Numbered from the stretch's first letter, positions 11,980-24,439 are shown. The stretch is DNA of 64,000 nucleotides from Epiperipatus broadwayi (GCA_028023455.1 JAQFVV010006197.1:12707254-12771253); one strand, 5' to 3'. A program made the numbers and translations. Notes: generated from the letters alone by a model not told the origin.

Positions 11980-13405
11980 TTGAATTTATTTCTGAAAGCA
12001 AGAGAAGATTTTTCAAACTTGAATCCGTCAATGATTATCTCTGTTTTTAATCAATTTCATGGATGAAAATAATTTTCATAAAAAATAAAATTATGATAGT
12101 TATAAAGAACTAATAGAGAACAATTCACCAACATAAAAAGATCAATATAAAACAATTGTGGACTAATTCTGGATTAGGCACTTCAAAATTAGGCAAATAT
12201 TAAATGTACATTTACAGAATGAACATGGAACAAAAATTATTTTTTTTAGTTTGAATCACTGAATTTGAATTTTTGCTATATATATATTTTTTAATAATAA
12301 TAAAATTGTTTTTTGATTACAATCTTACTTTGCAAGATCTAGACTTACTTTTTATTTTATAACCTGAGATCTTATACACCAAATACTCCCATAATGTGCT
12401 ACATTAAACGAATATGCTAAAGAACAGTGCATTTCTGATTTAGATAAAAATTGTATTCATTCATAAAATATATGTCCACCAAATAAATGTTAAATAACTT
12501 ACTTATTTAAAATTTCTGTTAGAAAAGCATCCCAAATAGTTAAACATTTAAACTAATGAAATATTCAGAAAAATATTAAGGTTATCACCCACATTTTTTG
12601 ATAGTAAATAATATGTATTCAAATATATGCATGTATCCAAGTATATATAACAAAATAAAATATTAAAAGAATGAATGAAATAATTTTGATAATTTGTGAA
12701 ATTTGGAAAATGTTCTAGATTATGATATTAACTTAGACTGTATACATAAAGCTTTAGAAAAAAAAATTTTAGCTGTAAAAAAATATTATTAAAGAATAAT
12801 AAAGAAACATAAGATTTAATTCAAAATAAATATTGTAAACTAATACAAATGTGTGAAAATGTATATCTATATATTTAGAATCATTATTTTTGCATTAAAA
12901 AATAAAATGTTCCAGATAATAAAAAATAACAAAGAATATTCAATACCTGAGGATAACATTATTTTGAAATTCTATTACATAGCATTTTATAATAAATTAG
13001 CAGAGGTATCCCAAATAAAAATATTCATTCTAGCTAATTAAGAATAATTCATTAAAATTTTAGATTAATAAATCATATTTAAATATTACAAATAAATCTT
13101 TGTAATTATACATATATTATTATGAAATTATTTGGTTTACTTTTTAAAAATGATTTTATATTAGATTGTCTTTTACTAAGAGAAATATATTTAATCTCGC
13201 TTTCTTGATTTTCAAACTTAAAAGTCCCTGTATTATATTTTGTACAATCTCAAACACCCCATAAAAATTGTAACAAGAAATATTTCCTCTAAGAATAGAT
13301 GTAAAAGACATCAAAATATAGCATTCAGTTGCATGTTTACATTTATGTATAATGAAATATTGTAGAACATAATGTAAAAATAATAACAAAACTCAATAAT
13401 AATAA
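11980..13405. other. AT-rich DNA, no gene seen
   Basis: The ORFs at 12853-13041 and 13156-13389 have the biased composition of translated AT-rich DNA and no domain I can identify. Confidence 0.5.
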
Positions 13406-15410
13406 TTAGTTTATTTTTTCACATTGTTCTTTAAGATTATTCCAAATTGTATAAATTTTGTCTAGGTTTATCTGCTTTTCTGACAAGATATAATGGTTAA
13501 CTTTTATTAAATTATTCAAATGTTCGTTATCTAGTCTATTACACAATTCTGATTTTATCACATTCAGTAAACTAAATCCATGTTCACAATCAGTGTTGAA
13601 AACTTGAAAAGTTGCACAAATATCGAAAAGTACTGAAAATTCTTTATATTCTTGGACTTTTAAGACATGTCATTTAAATTTTAAATGATACAATTATTTC
13701 AATTTTACATTTTTCATTTACTAAAAATTTCAAATTACCATATTGTTCTAAAATTATATCTTAAAGCTTATACGGTTTTTATCATCATTATTCATTATAG
13801 ATTTATATTTTACAAATAAACATTTCGGACTATATTTTCCATGCTCTATGTTTAAATTACTTTTTATTACAAAAAGATCCAAGGCATTCCAGTTATTTAT
13901 ACTTCCTCTGGAAGTCTAATATCCAAATAATTACAAAGTAGTTGAATAAATTTAGGTATTGGAGAAATATGTATATTATCATTGAAATCTAAAATTGTTT
14001 GAATGCCCACCCTCAAGCAGGTGTTATCTAGATACTGCCCTCTTAGTTTCTTAATTTTTGTCTTTGCAAATTGGTATGTCTCCATTGGGATAAATTAGAA
14101 TTTTGCCAAGTTCTGTTTAATACTAATAATTCCACAAATACATTTTGAAAAATCACATAAACTAGTCAATATTGTGGGATTTTTAAGGGATTTTTTAAAC
14201 AATATTTTTTATTGGATCATTGAATTCTTTAACTTGTTCTGTGCAGAATTTCTTACCAGCGCATTTAGTATGAAATATCTAAATACTTATCTTACTTCAT
14301 TGAGAAGTCTCAATAATATAACATCAATTTTTGAAATGTTAACCGAATCTTTGTTTTTCAATTCTTATAGATTAAGTGGAACCTGTTTCCATGCATCATC
14401 TATTCCAGAGATCTTCCCTATGCGTCACACAGTACTGTTAAACTAACAAAACATCACATGATCACCATTGCTATGCTTACACAAGCTGTTATTAACAGCA
14501 GTAAACTCACTATATAGTAGTGCCACCCAGTGCAAGCCTTCATAATCAATGGATGCAGGAAGATGATGCATAAAATCCCCATCTAGTACCTACTCATCTA
14601 ATATCTCCGACTAGTTTCTAGCTTGTAGCTTCCATCAGTGAGGAGTATTGGATCTGAGAGCACTGCACTTTAGATCTAGGTACACTGCTCTCAGATCCAA
14701 ACCTTCCTGCATCTATTGATTTCTAAGACTTGCACTGGATGCTACTACTGTATTGAAAGTTAGCTACTATAATGTTGAACCAAATGTGAAACATCATCTC
14801 ATAGACAAGCAGCCACAACATTGTTTTTTTCTAACATCACAGAGATAAATATAGCCATTTTTTGTAAATCAAGGTTGTTCTCTCTATAAAAACTCTTTTA
14901 TCTCTATTACAGTAGAATGAGTATCACATACAATAAAAAGCTAAATAATGTTGATAAATTTTGTCCAATAGCTAGATTTAAAATATGATTTGTTTTTTAT
15001 ATATATTATTTTTTTTTGTACTAAAATATCTGTACTTTCATCACCTATCAAACAATGAAATGAAGAAATAATTATTGATATATAATGATTTGGGAATATT
15101 AACATATTTTCCTATATTATTATGTATACACTGCACAGAAAGCATTGACAAATTGATACCAATTGCTAGGATAACCATATTAAAATTTTAATCATGTTTT
15201 TGTCAGTTTGGTTTTCAGTTAAAATTCTCAAAATCTCTCCATTGATTTAATTTTGGATAACAATATCTGAATCAGTATGAATTTTTTGACTTAAAATATT
15301 TTAAATCATTTATTTTCCATTCGACCCATTTTTTTTTCTATTAGTAAATTCACCTTTTGAATTTGATTGACAGCAAATTTTACAAATAACATCAGTTGTG
15401 TTGCTTCAAT
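13406..15410 (-). pseudogene. hAT transposase relic, KIAA1586-like, interrupted by a foldback element
   Basis: On the minus strand the 3' end is the clearest part. From about 13652 down to a TAA at 13408-13406 the frame is open and gives a typical hAT C-terminal dimerisation domain, with FQVFNTDCEHGFSLLN and a following NRLDNEHLNNL block. Upstream, 14085-13897 is open (KLRGQYLDNTCLRVGIQ, then LLCNYLDIRLPEE). Near 15395-15330 a zinc-binding-like CKICCQSNSKGEF segment marks the N-terminal part. The order resembles the domesticated/transposon KIAA1586-like proteins. Many stops and frameshifts are present, and a foldback repeat sits in the middle (14452-14775). I could not find terminal repeats or a target duplication for this copy. 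Confidence 0.75.
14452..14775. repeat. foldback element, family A, copy 1
   Basis: The left arm (about 14511-14565, starting CACTATATAGTAGTGCCACC) is the reverse complement of the right arm (about 14700-14760). The loop holds a second small inverted pair built on GGATCTGAGAGCA and TGCTCTCAGATCC. The same family recurs at 31391-31725 in the opposite orientation, and its end pieces are found at 41060-41080 and 42110-42180. It carries no coding capacity and interrupts the hAT relic around it. Confidence 0.75.
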
Positions 15411-15439
15411 AACTAAAATCATCCCCAAGTTTAATACAA

Positions 15440-17280
15440 TAGTTATAATTTTTGTTGATAATGGAACTGATCAGGCAAGCCATTCTTACTTAATTTTTTT
15501 TTTTTATATTTAGACTTGCAGAATGTTTAGACCTTTTTTAAAACCTAAAATAAAATATTTATATGTTAGATGCTTATTTTAAAAAAAATTTACAATAATA
15601 ATAAAAAATCTCATTCCACTCAAGCTGCAATCCAAGTTGCTTCAAAAATGCTGCTACAGCAATGGCCAACAGAGAAAAGACAATGCTTGGTCAATGCTGT
15701 TATACATAGGTCAAAATGTAATAGTTTTGGGATCTATTTTTACTTGTTTCGGGAGATACCCAACAATATTAAACTGAAATCCCATAGCAATAACCCTACC
15801 CTCACTGCATGTATAGATCAGTTCTATTTATGAATACAGTACTTATTATTAAAATTATTCATTTGCATTCAATTTTGTGTTTAAATGTAAAACCAAATGG
15901 ATGAATACTTTGAATATTGGAATGTCTGGAGTATGCAGAAGCTGTTGAGCAGTGCATAGACTTTTAAAATTGCTGCACAATTTTACAGTGAGTAGCTTAG
16001 AAGGAGCATTTAAGACAACTCTTGCAATTTAATTGCAAACTAGAAAAGTTATATAGTGTTTAATTTTAATATGAAGAAATATTCTCAACATTAGTTTACT
16101 ATTTTTTAAAATGACTTTATATGTGGATATTAATTAGAAATGAGTTGCAGGATTATTTGTAATTGCCATTAAATTGATATTGATCCTTGACAATCATATG
16201 AAGAGCATTCTACCTGTTCATAAATCTGGTTTTCAACATATAGAATAGTTAACAATTGCTTTCTCCCACCCAATTTGATATGCTCTGCTATTAACAAACA
16301 CTAATAACCAAGTGTTATCAACAACATCCTATATAATTAGTGTCTATAAACATTAAAAAAATATAAAACAAATAGAAGAAAACTATATAACAGAAGATAT
16401 AAATATAATAAAGACAGATCCTTCACAAAAAATGTATGCAAATATTATTAATCACTGATGAACATATATATATATATATTGCATCAAATATTTAAATATT
16501 GTAATCAAGTGGAATTTTAAAGAAATTCCATAACAGCAATATAATCTTTAACTCATAAATAATGAATATTTGCAAATGAATATTGGAGAATAATGAAGCC
16601 ATCATTATGAAAAAAATAAATCCATTGCATTGAAAACATATCTAATATATACTTACATTTGCTTTTTTTTTTTTTTTAATCAGAGCGGAAAACAGAAATA
16701 TTTTGCATTCCTAGTGATGCAGTTTATATTTTTTTGGCATTTGCTATATTAGCTTTTAAGTCGGGGAGGGGAAGGAGGATTATTTGTTGAAAATTTAATC
16801 TGTTTAGAATACTATAATATGTAATAGTTTTCATTCTTTTGTGAGGGTGCAATTCATATTTTATGAATGGTTAAATTGCTCTTTCCAGTAAGAATTCAGT
16901 ACAGCTTATTGCATCATACGAAGTTTTTATTTTTATTGCTTCCTGGAATTTAGAATTATATCGCAATCAGTCTGATAAACAAATACAATTTCTGAAATTA
17001 AAGATTTATTTAATCAGTATATCGTTGAATATTTGTCTAAAAAATATATATATTGCCGCCAATATTACTTACAATAAACGGTAGTATGTGTGCGCTTTAA
17101 GAAAATATTTCAATGAATAAATGTTTATTTAATATGTGATAATTAAAACTTTAAAAAACATAATAAAAATTTAAAAAACACATCTGATTAAAATCAATGC
17201 CAAAACAAATAACAGTTTAAATACATTAACTTCTCAAATTTCAGATAAGAGGGAAATAGGTTATACAGTATAACCAAGTT
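15440..17280. other. mostly featureless AT-rich DNA
   Basis: An 87-codon plus-strand ORF at 15570-15833 has a mixed composition (TQAAIQVASKMLLQQWPTEK) but matches nothing I know. It may be transposon debris. At 16660-16690 a T run ends in TTAATCAG, a possible but unsupported splice acceptor. Confidence 0.4.
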
Positions 17281-17282
17281 AC

Positions 17283-17354
17283 GAATGCCTTTAAGGAAGG
17301 ATCGCTGAGCAGGTTGAATATCCGTTCACCCAACTCAATTTGTTTGTGGAGATC
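17283..17354 (-). CDS. candidate second coding exon of the gene starting at 18124
   Basis: Read on the minus strand, 72 bases give 24 codons in phase 0, beginning DLHKQIELGERIF and ending SLKAF. A GTAACT donor-like sequence follows at once. The composition is clearly protein-like against this AT-rich background. Joining it to the exon at 18124-18086 keeps the frame. The weak point is the acceptor: the preceding bases are a run of nine A and a G (AAAAAAAAAG), not a pyrimidine tract. An in-frame TGA lies just upstream, so the exon cannot extend far to the 5' side. I do not recognise the protein. It could instead be a coding relic. Confidence 0.33.
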
Positions 17355-18085
17355 CTTTTTTTTTCTTCAATGAATTTCTCAATAAATTAATAAAATTCTA
17401 CATTTTACAATTTTCGTAATAAATCTTGAATTCGAAATACATGGATGAAGTACTTTTATTACCACAGAAAAGAGCCCTACAGCAAATGACTTTTGGGAGT
17501 AAGAAAACTGGCTTTCCTTTCAGATCATTTATTATATATTTTTTACTTAAATATTTTGTGCCAAAACCAGAAAAAAAAAAAAGAAGAGATCTTATCTTCG
17601 AATACTTACACCGATCAAAATTTAATTGAGACATGTAATCAAAATAATACTTTTAATTATCGTACAGCGATCTTTTTAAAATACATATATATTTGAAATT
17701 CATGTATAAATTTTACTCCAATATTTTTTTGAGTTTTTATATATAAAATGGTTTCTTTTTTTTTTTAAGTTAAAAATAAAATGTAAACGAAAACTACAAC
17801 TAAACTTTATATTAAAAAATAATATAGCTAAAATTTCACCGAGAAAAAAAAACTAAAAAATGGAAGACTGATTCAATTTTTAGTCAAACAAACTATAATA
17901 AGCACATGGACAATTTTTTTTAATTAGAAAAAATCATATATGGCCATTATTTATAATAAGAAAATAATGCTTAAATTTAAAACATGAATTAAGTACAAAA
18001 ATTAATAGATTAACATACAGCGAAAAAATATTAAATTTTCAATTTTTGTTAATTAAATGTATATGAATTAAGTATAAAATATTAC

Positions 18086-18124
18086 CTGAGAATTTCCATC
18101 TGTCTTCTGTTTACTTTCCGCCAT
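18086..18124 (-). CDS. first coding exon of a host gene (MAESKQKTDGNSQ), product unknown
   Basis: On the minus strand an ATG in strong context (AACATGGCG) opens 13 codons, MAESKQKTDGNSQ. They end exactly at CAG followed by GTAATATT, a good splice donor, so the intron is in phase 0. The 5' side (18125 to about 18700) is richer in CpG than most of the window, as expected for a promoter and 5' untranslated region. Hydrophilic short first exons of this kind are common in animal genes. No domain can be recognised in 13 residues, and I did not find a convincing downstream series of exons apart from the candidate at 17354-17283. The rest of the gene may lie in very long introns or be hidden among the repeats to the left. 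Confidence 0.55.
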
Positions 18125-18760
18125 GTTGTTCCTCTAAATTTATCCTGGACAAGTGGAGAAAAACATCTTCACTAAATATGCTTCATAAATAATAAAAAGT
18201 AAAAAAAACCAGGCAAACGTTGTGCTTTTCACATACGTATGTACTTATAAAACATACACCAACTGACCCCAGTCACTAACGAAGAAAATATCGAGAACGT
18301 GCGCGCTATATATTTTTACGAACATTTTTTCTTTCAATGAAGGAATTTTTAAGAACAGAAATAAATCTTTACTTTTTCCGAACGTTAGGCTTCCTGGGTG
18401 GTGTAAATACAGTTAGCGACCATTCATGGAACATGATCAGATTCACGATCAACTTTCTAAGTGTTTCCTTAAAAAGATTGATTGTTTTGGCACAACTCAC
18501 GATTACGAGAAATATTAATGTTTAAAGGCCTCACCGACGTTATACTAGTTGAGATTAAATAACAAGTAAATCCACACAGATATTATACAACTAATCACAC
18601 CAGAAATGAGAAGTTAACTGTTGACAAATACAATTTCACAGCAATAGTGATGTTCAGCAAGAGGGAAACTTGTCAAAAAGTTGAAGCAAAAACAAAAGTA
18701 AGAGAATATAAAAATATTAATGCATAGCGATTCAAAAAAAAAAAAAAACAATTACTACTA
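18125..18760 (-). promoter_or_regulatory. probable 5' UTR and promoter region of the minus-strand gene
   Basis: This stretch sits directly upstream of the MAESKQ exon. It has locally higher GC and several CpG-containing words (GTGCGCGCTAT at 18300-18310, GAACGTTAGG, CACGATTACGAG, CACCGACGTTA), which are rare elsewhere in the window. No single TATA box stands out above the AT-rich background. The 62-codon plus-strand ORF at 18337-18525 lies inside it and is more likely incidental, but a divergent transcript cannot be excluded. Confidence 0.4.
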
Positions 18761-19075
18761 GTACACTATCAATACAACTATCTACCTCACCTCCCCTATG
18801 CCCTCTATTTTAGAATTCGTAACGGGAAATTGAGTCTTGGTTATTAAATTCTGATTGGTGGAAATATATCTTCTTTTTTTTTTTGTAATGAAGTATAAAA
18901 AGTAAATATAAAATGATTTTATTGAATAAAAAAATGCATGCTGTTATTTGTGTACTATAACCTACTTTACAATGTCTACTTTCAAAAATCAGAATGAAAA
19001 TAACTATTTAGAAGGCGATCTCAGAAAGTAAAGGTGCAATACGATAATTGGAAAATAATATAGTAGTTGCTATTT

Positions 19076-19091
19076 CGCCATCTATTGGTCG
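19076..19091 (-). promoter_or_regulatory. CTCF-like site
   Basis: CGCCATCTATTGGTCG on the plus strand reads CGACCAATAGATGGCG on the minus strand. This fits the core pattern CCAnnAGnnGGC of CTCF sites known from animals. It lies about 950 bp upstream of the candidate start codon at 18124, in otherwise AT-rich sequence where such a GC-bearing match is unlikely by chance. Binding itself cannot be judged from sequence. Confidence 0.35.
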
Positions 19092-19799
19092 TTAAGAAAA
19101 ATTTATGAATGAAATACTGTCTTTGTACTATTATATGGAAAGTTATTGTAACAGTAGTATTATGGAAGAGAAATGGGGGGTCATTCACTTCAAATAATTT
19201 TTTCCCCTTCATACAATATACAGAAAATATAAATTTTTAAAAATTTTCATTTATTATTAACTTTATTCACTCTATTGATGATTATTTTCCAAATAAATAA
19301 ATTTTGTTTATTTATTTTTTAATAAAAGTTATTATATATAGTCCATTTGCAGCATAGATTCGTATTACTGCTATATAGTGTAACCATAGAATACATACTA
19401 TTTACTGAACTGCAAGTGTATAGAACTTTTTAACACCCACATATATATATAATAGACTTATGTATGCATCATGCATATATAATATAGTTATTAACAATAA
19501 ACTAAGTGAGCACATTTACATGTATTTTTACTATGTATCTGTTCATTCATTCACTATAAAAATAAAAATAATAAAAAAACTTATTTTATCATATCTTCAA
19601 TTTTTAAAAAAAAAAACAAATACTGAAGTGTCAGATGTGATTAATATTTTTAGACTATTTCCATTCTATCATTAAGTGTTGAATGTATAGAAAATTTTAA
19701 ATTTTTGTTTAACCTTGTCAAATACAAACAACTTGTTAGCAATAACACACAAATACACAACCCAGGTTAGTAATTACACAATGTTTTGAGTAATATTAT

Positions 19800-19970
19800 T
19801 CTCCATTCTTCAGATGTTGCTGACCTGATTAGTGACAATATTAGCATAGGAATATTCTCCATTATTTTTTAGGTGATTTGGCCTGACCAGTGACAATCTT
19901 AGCATGAATCAAACTTACACCTTTAGATTCTTGAATATCAAATTTTAAGCTAGTGCTCTAACCAACAGCT
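19800..19970 (-). repeat. tRNA-derived SINE with duplicated tail
   Basis: The head reads AGCTGTTGGTTAGAGCACTA on the minus strand (about 19970-19951), an A-box-bearing tRNA-like start. A B-box-like GTAAGTTTGATTC follows about 50 bases later. Downstream on the minus strand the tail contains two consecutive diverged copies of a ~55-bp unit. Each copy has the plus-strand words GACAAT.TTAGCAT and ATTCTCCATT (19801-19855 and 19855-19910). The intact internal promoter plus a repeated body is typical of SINEs. Confidence 0.6.
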
Positions 19971-20530
19971 ATTCTATTGAAGGCAACAGTTAGTAAAAAT
20001 TTCATATACTTATCTAAGAGGGTTGATTCAAATCTTCCTGATTCCTCCAATTTTTTTTTTTTTTACTTCATCATAAATCTTCAGGCAATCAAAAAGTGGT
20101 CAGATTTTTATCTTCTTATTGTAATTAAGCATGTTATTGAAATAAATGAGAGAGTGCAAATTTCTCAAGCGCTTATGACTACAAAAATAATATTATTAAG
20201 CATGTTATGGATAATATCCTTTTAATGGCAACTTAATAGTAGTCATGTTTTCAGAAGATTATGGCCCTTTTAGTTATTTTGTTATAGAGTCCATTTTGAC
20301 TTTGGAATCATTCAGTCACCCCTACTTGCCATTACCCATTTCAGATTTTCATTTAAACTATTGAAACTTAAAGTTTTTTGATACAATACAAGAACACTTT
20401 ATAGTTCTTTTTTTTCTGCTATTACTAAATCAGTAACTTTCATTTTATTGTTTAAAATAAAAATAATTAAATGCTTTATTAATCAGAAGTTCATAAGAAG
20501 TTCAAGTACTAGAAATATCTGAAGTGGAAT

Positions 20531-20596
20531 CGAACTTAGGATTTTGCATTTCATAATCTGATACTCAATCACTGCACTAAACCATGCAAAGTGTGT
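20531..20596 (-). repeat. tRNA-like SINE head
   Basis: Reading the minus strand, GCATGGTTTAGTGCAGTGAT carries an A box, and AAGTTCGATTCCAC about 50 bases on is a near-perfect B box. The spacing fits a tRNA. Base pairing of the arms is imperfect, so a SINE or a tRNA pseudogene is likelier than a functional tRNA. Confidence 0.55.
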
Positions 20597-20599
20597 AAG

Positions 20600-23390
20600 A
20601 AAAATATTTTACAAATTTTATTAAATTTTATAAAACATCTTCACAATAAAAAATATTTTATATGAAATACAGATCACTTCAAAATTTGGAAAAAAAATAG
20701 TAAATAATAAAATGTGCTTTTAACATAACCCAAAGAAATGTTATTAATAAACATCACTTGCTGCTGTATTATAAAATTAATTAAATGTATGAATTGTAAT
20801 GTTTTATTTTTTGTTTATTTACTTTTTGTTTTGGATAATGTATACTTGAAGTAATGTATGTTGATGCAACATACATTCCAGTTCCACTGTATTCACAAAT
20901 TAAAAGGTAGAATATTTTCATCATAGCAATTTAACTTCATCAACAAAATTAAGCACATATACACTGATATTCCACAATTTATTCATGGAAATTAAACTAT
21001 TCATTTTTTTAGAAATGTAACATAAAACCAATGGGGAAAATGTTTTAAAGAATGTTCTGAAATTTTATGAAAATAATACTCTGGAAACATGATGAAAAGA
21101 TAAAAAGATCAATAGGCATATTCTTACACTTGGTAGATGTGATAACACTAAAATTGCCACAGTATTGTAATAACATGTTTAGCTCTATGTGATTTAAAGT
21201 GTTTGCAGAGTGATGCACTATATCTCAAGTCTTAAAATGACAGCTCAATTCTATTACTTCTGGTATTTGAACATCATGTGAATTTTCATATGAACTCTGT
21301 TTGATTTTTCTTTATTAGGATATATCTTCATTAAATTGGATGTATAAAACAAATAAATAGTATCAGAATTCTTACAAAAATATTTCATAGTGGATTTGAG
21401 CAAAATTTTTGTTGGAGAAGCAGACTCTATTTTCATTATAAACAAATGTTGTATTGATTATTTTCATCCTAAGGATATAACTAGAAATAGAATATACTGG
21501 AAAGCTACAATTCAGCCAGGTGTTGAAAAAAATGCTTTTCTGCAGAAACAAAAAAAAAAAAAAAACAGGATTGTATGATTTCACAAAAACAGAGGAATTG
21601 TTTTTTATAATCTTCACAAAATCCACTATTAGCTTTTGTTCTTTTTTGTTTTTTTTCTTAATTTCTTTTCTAAAGTTAAAATCGCCATTATCAATTATGA
21701 GCAACTGTGTAACTATGTAAGAGTGATGGCAAATATATATCAAAATCCTTAATATATACACCTGCCAAAATAAATAATATTTTAAATTGTATTGGGTTTT
21801 ATTTATTTTAAGCATTTTAATCCTCTTAAATTTTTTATAGAGATTATTAGCAAATCCTAATTATCTTGATGCTTCTTTAAGTCTCTCATTAACTACATAT
21901 TCTGTATTGGATCTTAATTATATAAGTTGAAAATTAACTTTTTTTTTCCTAATGCAAATTAAAAATTTCAAAATGAACCTGAATCTATTAGCAAGACTTC
22001 AATAATATCTGGAACATCAAACCCAATTATCTTTTTTATAGAAACTGAGAAAAGAAATTTGCTGGAACTTCACTTGAAATCTAGTTTGTATTCATAATTG
22101 TTTGTGTGTCTTGTTTTGTTTTTGTTTGTTTGAATAATTTGTTTTTAAACTTATAGAAGTAAGATCTTAAATATCAGATTTTTTATTCATTTTCAGTGAG
22201 GCAGTTTGATTTTTAATATCTGATGCAAGAATAAATGGCTTTGAATGTATCAATGTACCTCATAACATTCTCTGAGTATCTAGAAATTTCATATAAGCAT
22301 TTTTTATTTATATAACAACAAAATTTTCACGTAATATAGCAGGTGTTAAAATGCTCACATTGTATTCCCAATTAATAATAAATTGGTTGAAAGAGCTTGT
22401 TCTTTAAAAAATAATTACAATTAAATATTTAATGTGTTCTAAGATTATTCCAAATATTCACACCACAGCATTTTATGACACTACTTCATTTTTAGTTCAC
22501 AGAATGTTTCCACTTTACTTAAACAAAAATTAAGTTGTCTTGATTAAATTAGGTATAATAGTACTCATTATCTTTGAAGAAAATATTCCAAAATATCATA
22601 TTTTTCTGAAGAAACCTTTTTTAATTTTGAAAAGAATCTTTTATGAAATGAAGAAAATGTCATGATGCACTTGAATTTTCCATTTTTGTTAGGTCAATGA
22701 TGAATATATTAAAAAACTGAGTGAAAAAAAAATGTCTAAAACCATTTTGAACTTTTGTTTTTTTATAATTTTCACTTAAGATCAATTGGATTTTTCTTTT
22801 GGAAAGAATTTTGTAAATTTTATTTTTTCAACTTTTAAGAATTTTAGAGGCTTGTAGATAGAAACAATTTTCGCAAATTCTAATCCAATAAATAATATTC
22901 TGCTGCTTTAACTGGCTTAATTCAGTTTTTATTAGGGGGGGGGGGGAAATAATTTATTAACTTAATATATAAATTTCTTTATTTTTTATCATCTCTTATA
23001 TAACTTTAATGCAATCTTTTTTTATATAATTTCTTTATTTTGCTTACAGTTTCAAAAATAAATATTTACAATAAGTGCATTCAAACACTAATTAGGTTAA
23101 GCAAATATTTATCAAGAATGAATACAATAAACCGGGACTTGTCAATTTTTTTCATTTATGAACTCTTTATCAGATGAAATTTTTTTGTGACTTCTCACTT
23201 AGTTGTAAAATCACCAGATTTTCAATTACATATGCATGAAAAGGTAAAGCAACCCACTGCTTCTTTTATAATAATGGTAATTGAGAACTACTCTTGAAGT
23301 TATTCAAGTGATAAGGATTGAGCAGTTTTTTTACCCTTATTTTATACTTTAACTAAAAATATCTTGGAAACCCATTTAGTAATTAAATAA
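20600..23390. other. AT-rich DNA, no gene seen
   Basis: The 147-codon minus-strand ORF at 21372-21815 is the longest here, but it is dominated by F, I, K, N and Y and contains homopolymer-encoded runs. I see no reason to call it a gene. Confidence 0.5.
22935..22946 (+). repeat. 12-base G homopolymer
   Basis: This is an uninterrupted run of 12 G in a background of about one quarter G+C. It could be a hypermutable tract, a relic of a repeat tail, or an assembly feature. Confidence 0.9.
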
Positions 23391-23639
23391 GATAATTAGG
23401 TGAGTTAGCTATAGAGCATCTACTTAAAAAAAAAATTCTAAGCTTGACTAGAATGAAAATATTTTCAACTCAGTCCACATTTGAATTCAAATTATAAGAA
23501 TGGCAAACATATGTGTCACTGCTCTCTTATGAAGATCATTAAGATTATTTATAATTAGTTTTTAATTATTATTTAATTTCATAGTGGAACAATAATTTTA
23601 TACTGAAAATGTATAAAAAGTTATTAACTGAAACACACA

Positions 23640-24100
23640 AGCTTATTATATACCTGTGTCTATATATGTAATATATAGGGTATATGATCACAGACTTTCA
23701 CACAACCCACCACTCTCCACACTATCTCATAACACTGATACACTTGAACACATATGTGTTGAAAATATAAATAATCACCAATATACATATTTCATGCTAA
23801 ACCAGCAATCATTAGTTGGTCCAGGTTACCATCCCTACACATATATGCTTTAAGTGCTCAAATATATATATATATATTACGATAGCCAATCCTCATACAT
23901 TAATGGGCAGGCTTTAATCTACTCCACACTCCAACTCTTCAACCATCCATCCAATTGAAAATCGGATGATGAAATGCTCAAAGGCTACCCTGAGGCCGAG
24001 ATTCTTATCACAACTATGTTGACCTAAGGTCAATATGATCCCTCATGTACAGGACATAATTCATTTAATACATATACAAGGGATGGGCAGACATGTTTAC
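23640..24100. repeat. foldback family B, copy 1
   Basis: The start (CTTATTATATACCTGTGTCT) and the next ~200 bp are repeated directly at 24121-24300. The second half (words GGATGATGAAATGCTCAAAG and TGATCCCTCATGTACAGG) is shared with 41160-41275 and, reversed, with 41780-41880. It therefore belongs to the same dispersed family as the 41-kb palindrome. No coding capacity is seen. Confidence 0.75.
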
Positions 24101-24110
24101 TATGTAATAA

Positions 24111-24435
24111 CTGAAACACCCAGGCTTATTATATACCTGTGTCTATAGTTGTAATATATAGGGTATATGGGCGTAGACTTTCACACAACCCACCATTCTC
24201 CACACTATCTCATAACACTGATACACTTGAACACATATATATTGAAAAGATAAATAATCATTCAAGATACATATTTCATGCTCAACTGATGTTTGCTGGT
24301 TTAGCATGAAATACGTATATTGGTGATTATTTATTTTTTCAACATATATGTGTTCAAGTGTATTTAGTGTTATGAGATAGGGTGGAGAGTGGTAGGTTGT
24401 GTGAAAATCTGTGCTCATATACTCTATATAAAAAG
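24111..24435. repeat. foldback family B, hairpin copy
   Basis: The left arm (about 24150-24285) and right arm (about 24290-24430) are inverted copies of each other with almost no spacer, so the DNA or RNA could fold into a hairpin of roughly 130 bp. The arm outer edges carry the pair TAATATATAGGGTATATG and CATATACTCTATATA. The left half is also a direct repeat of 23640-23830. Confidence 0.8.
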
Positions 24436-24439
24436 CTAT

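Noticed and set aside
18337-18525. 62-codon plus-strand ORF in the candidate promoter
   Set aside because: Overlaps the presumed 5' region of the minus-strand gene and has no recognisable domain.
21372-21815. 147-codon minus-strand ORF, the longest by this measure outside the transposases
   Set aside because: Composition is F, I, K, N, Y with homopolymer runs, as expected for translated AT-rich DNA. No motif was found.
23397-23430. tRNA-like GGTGAGTTAGCTATAGAGCA
   Set aside because: Only the A box is evident, and the B-box region and arms do not fit. At most an eroded SINE.
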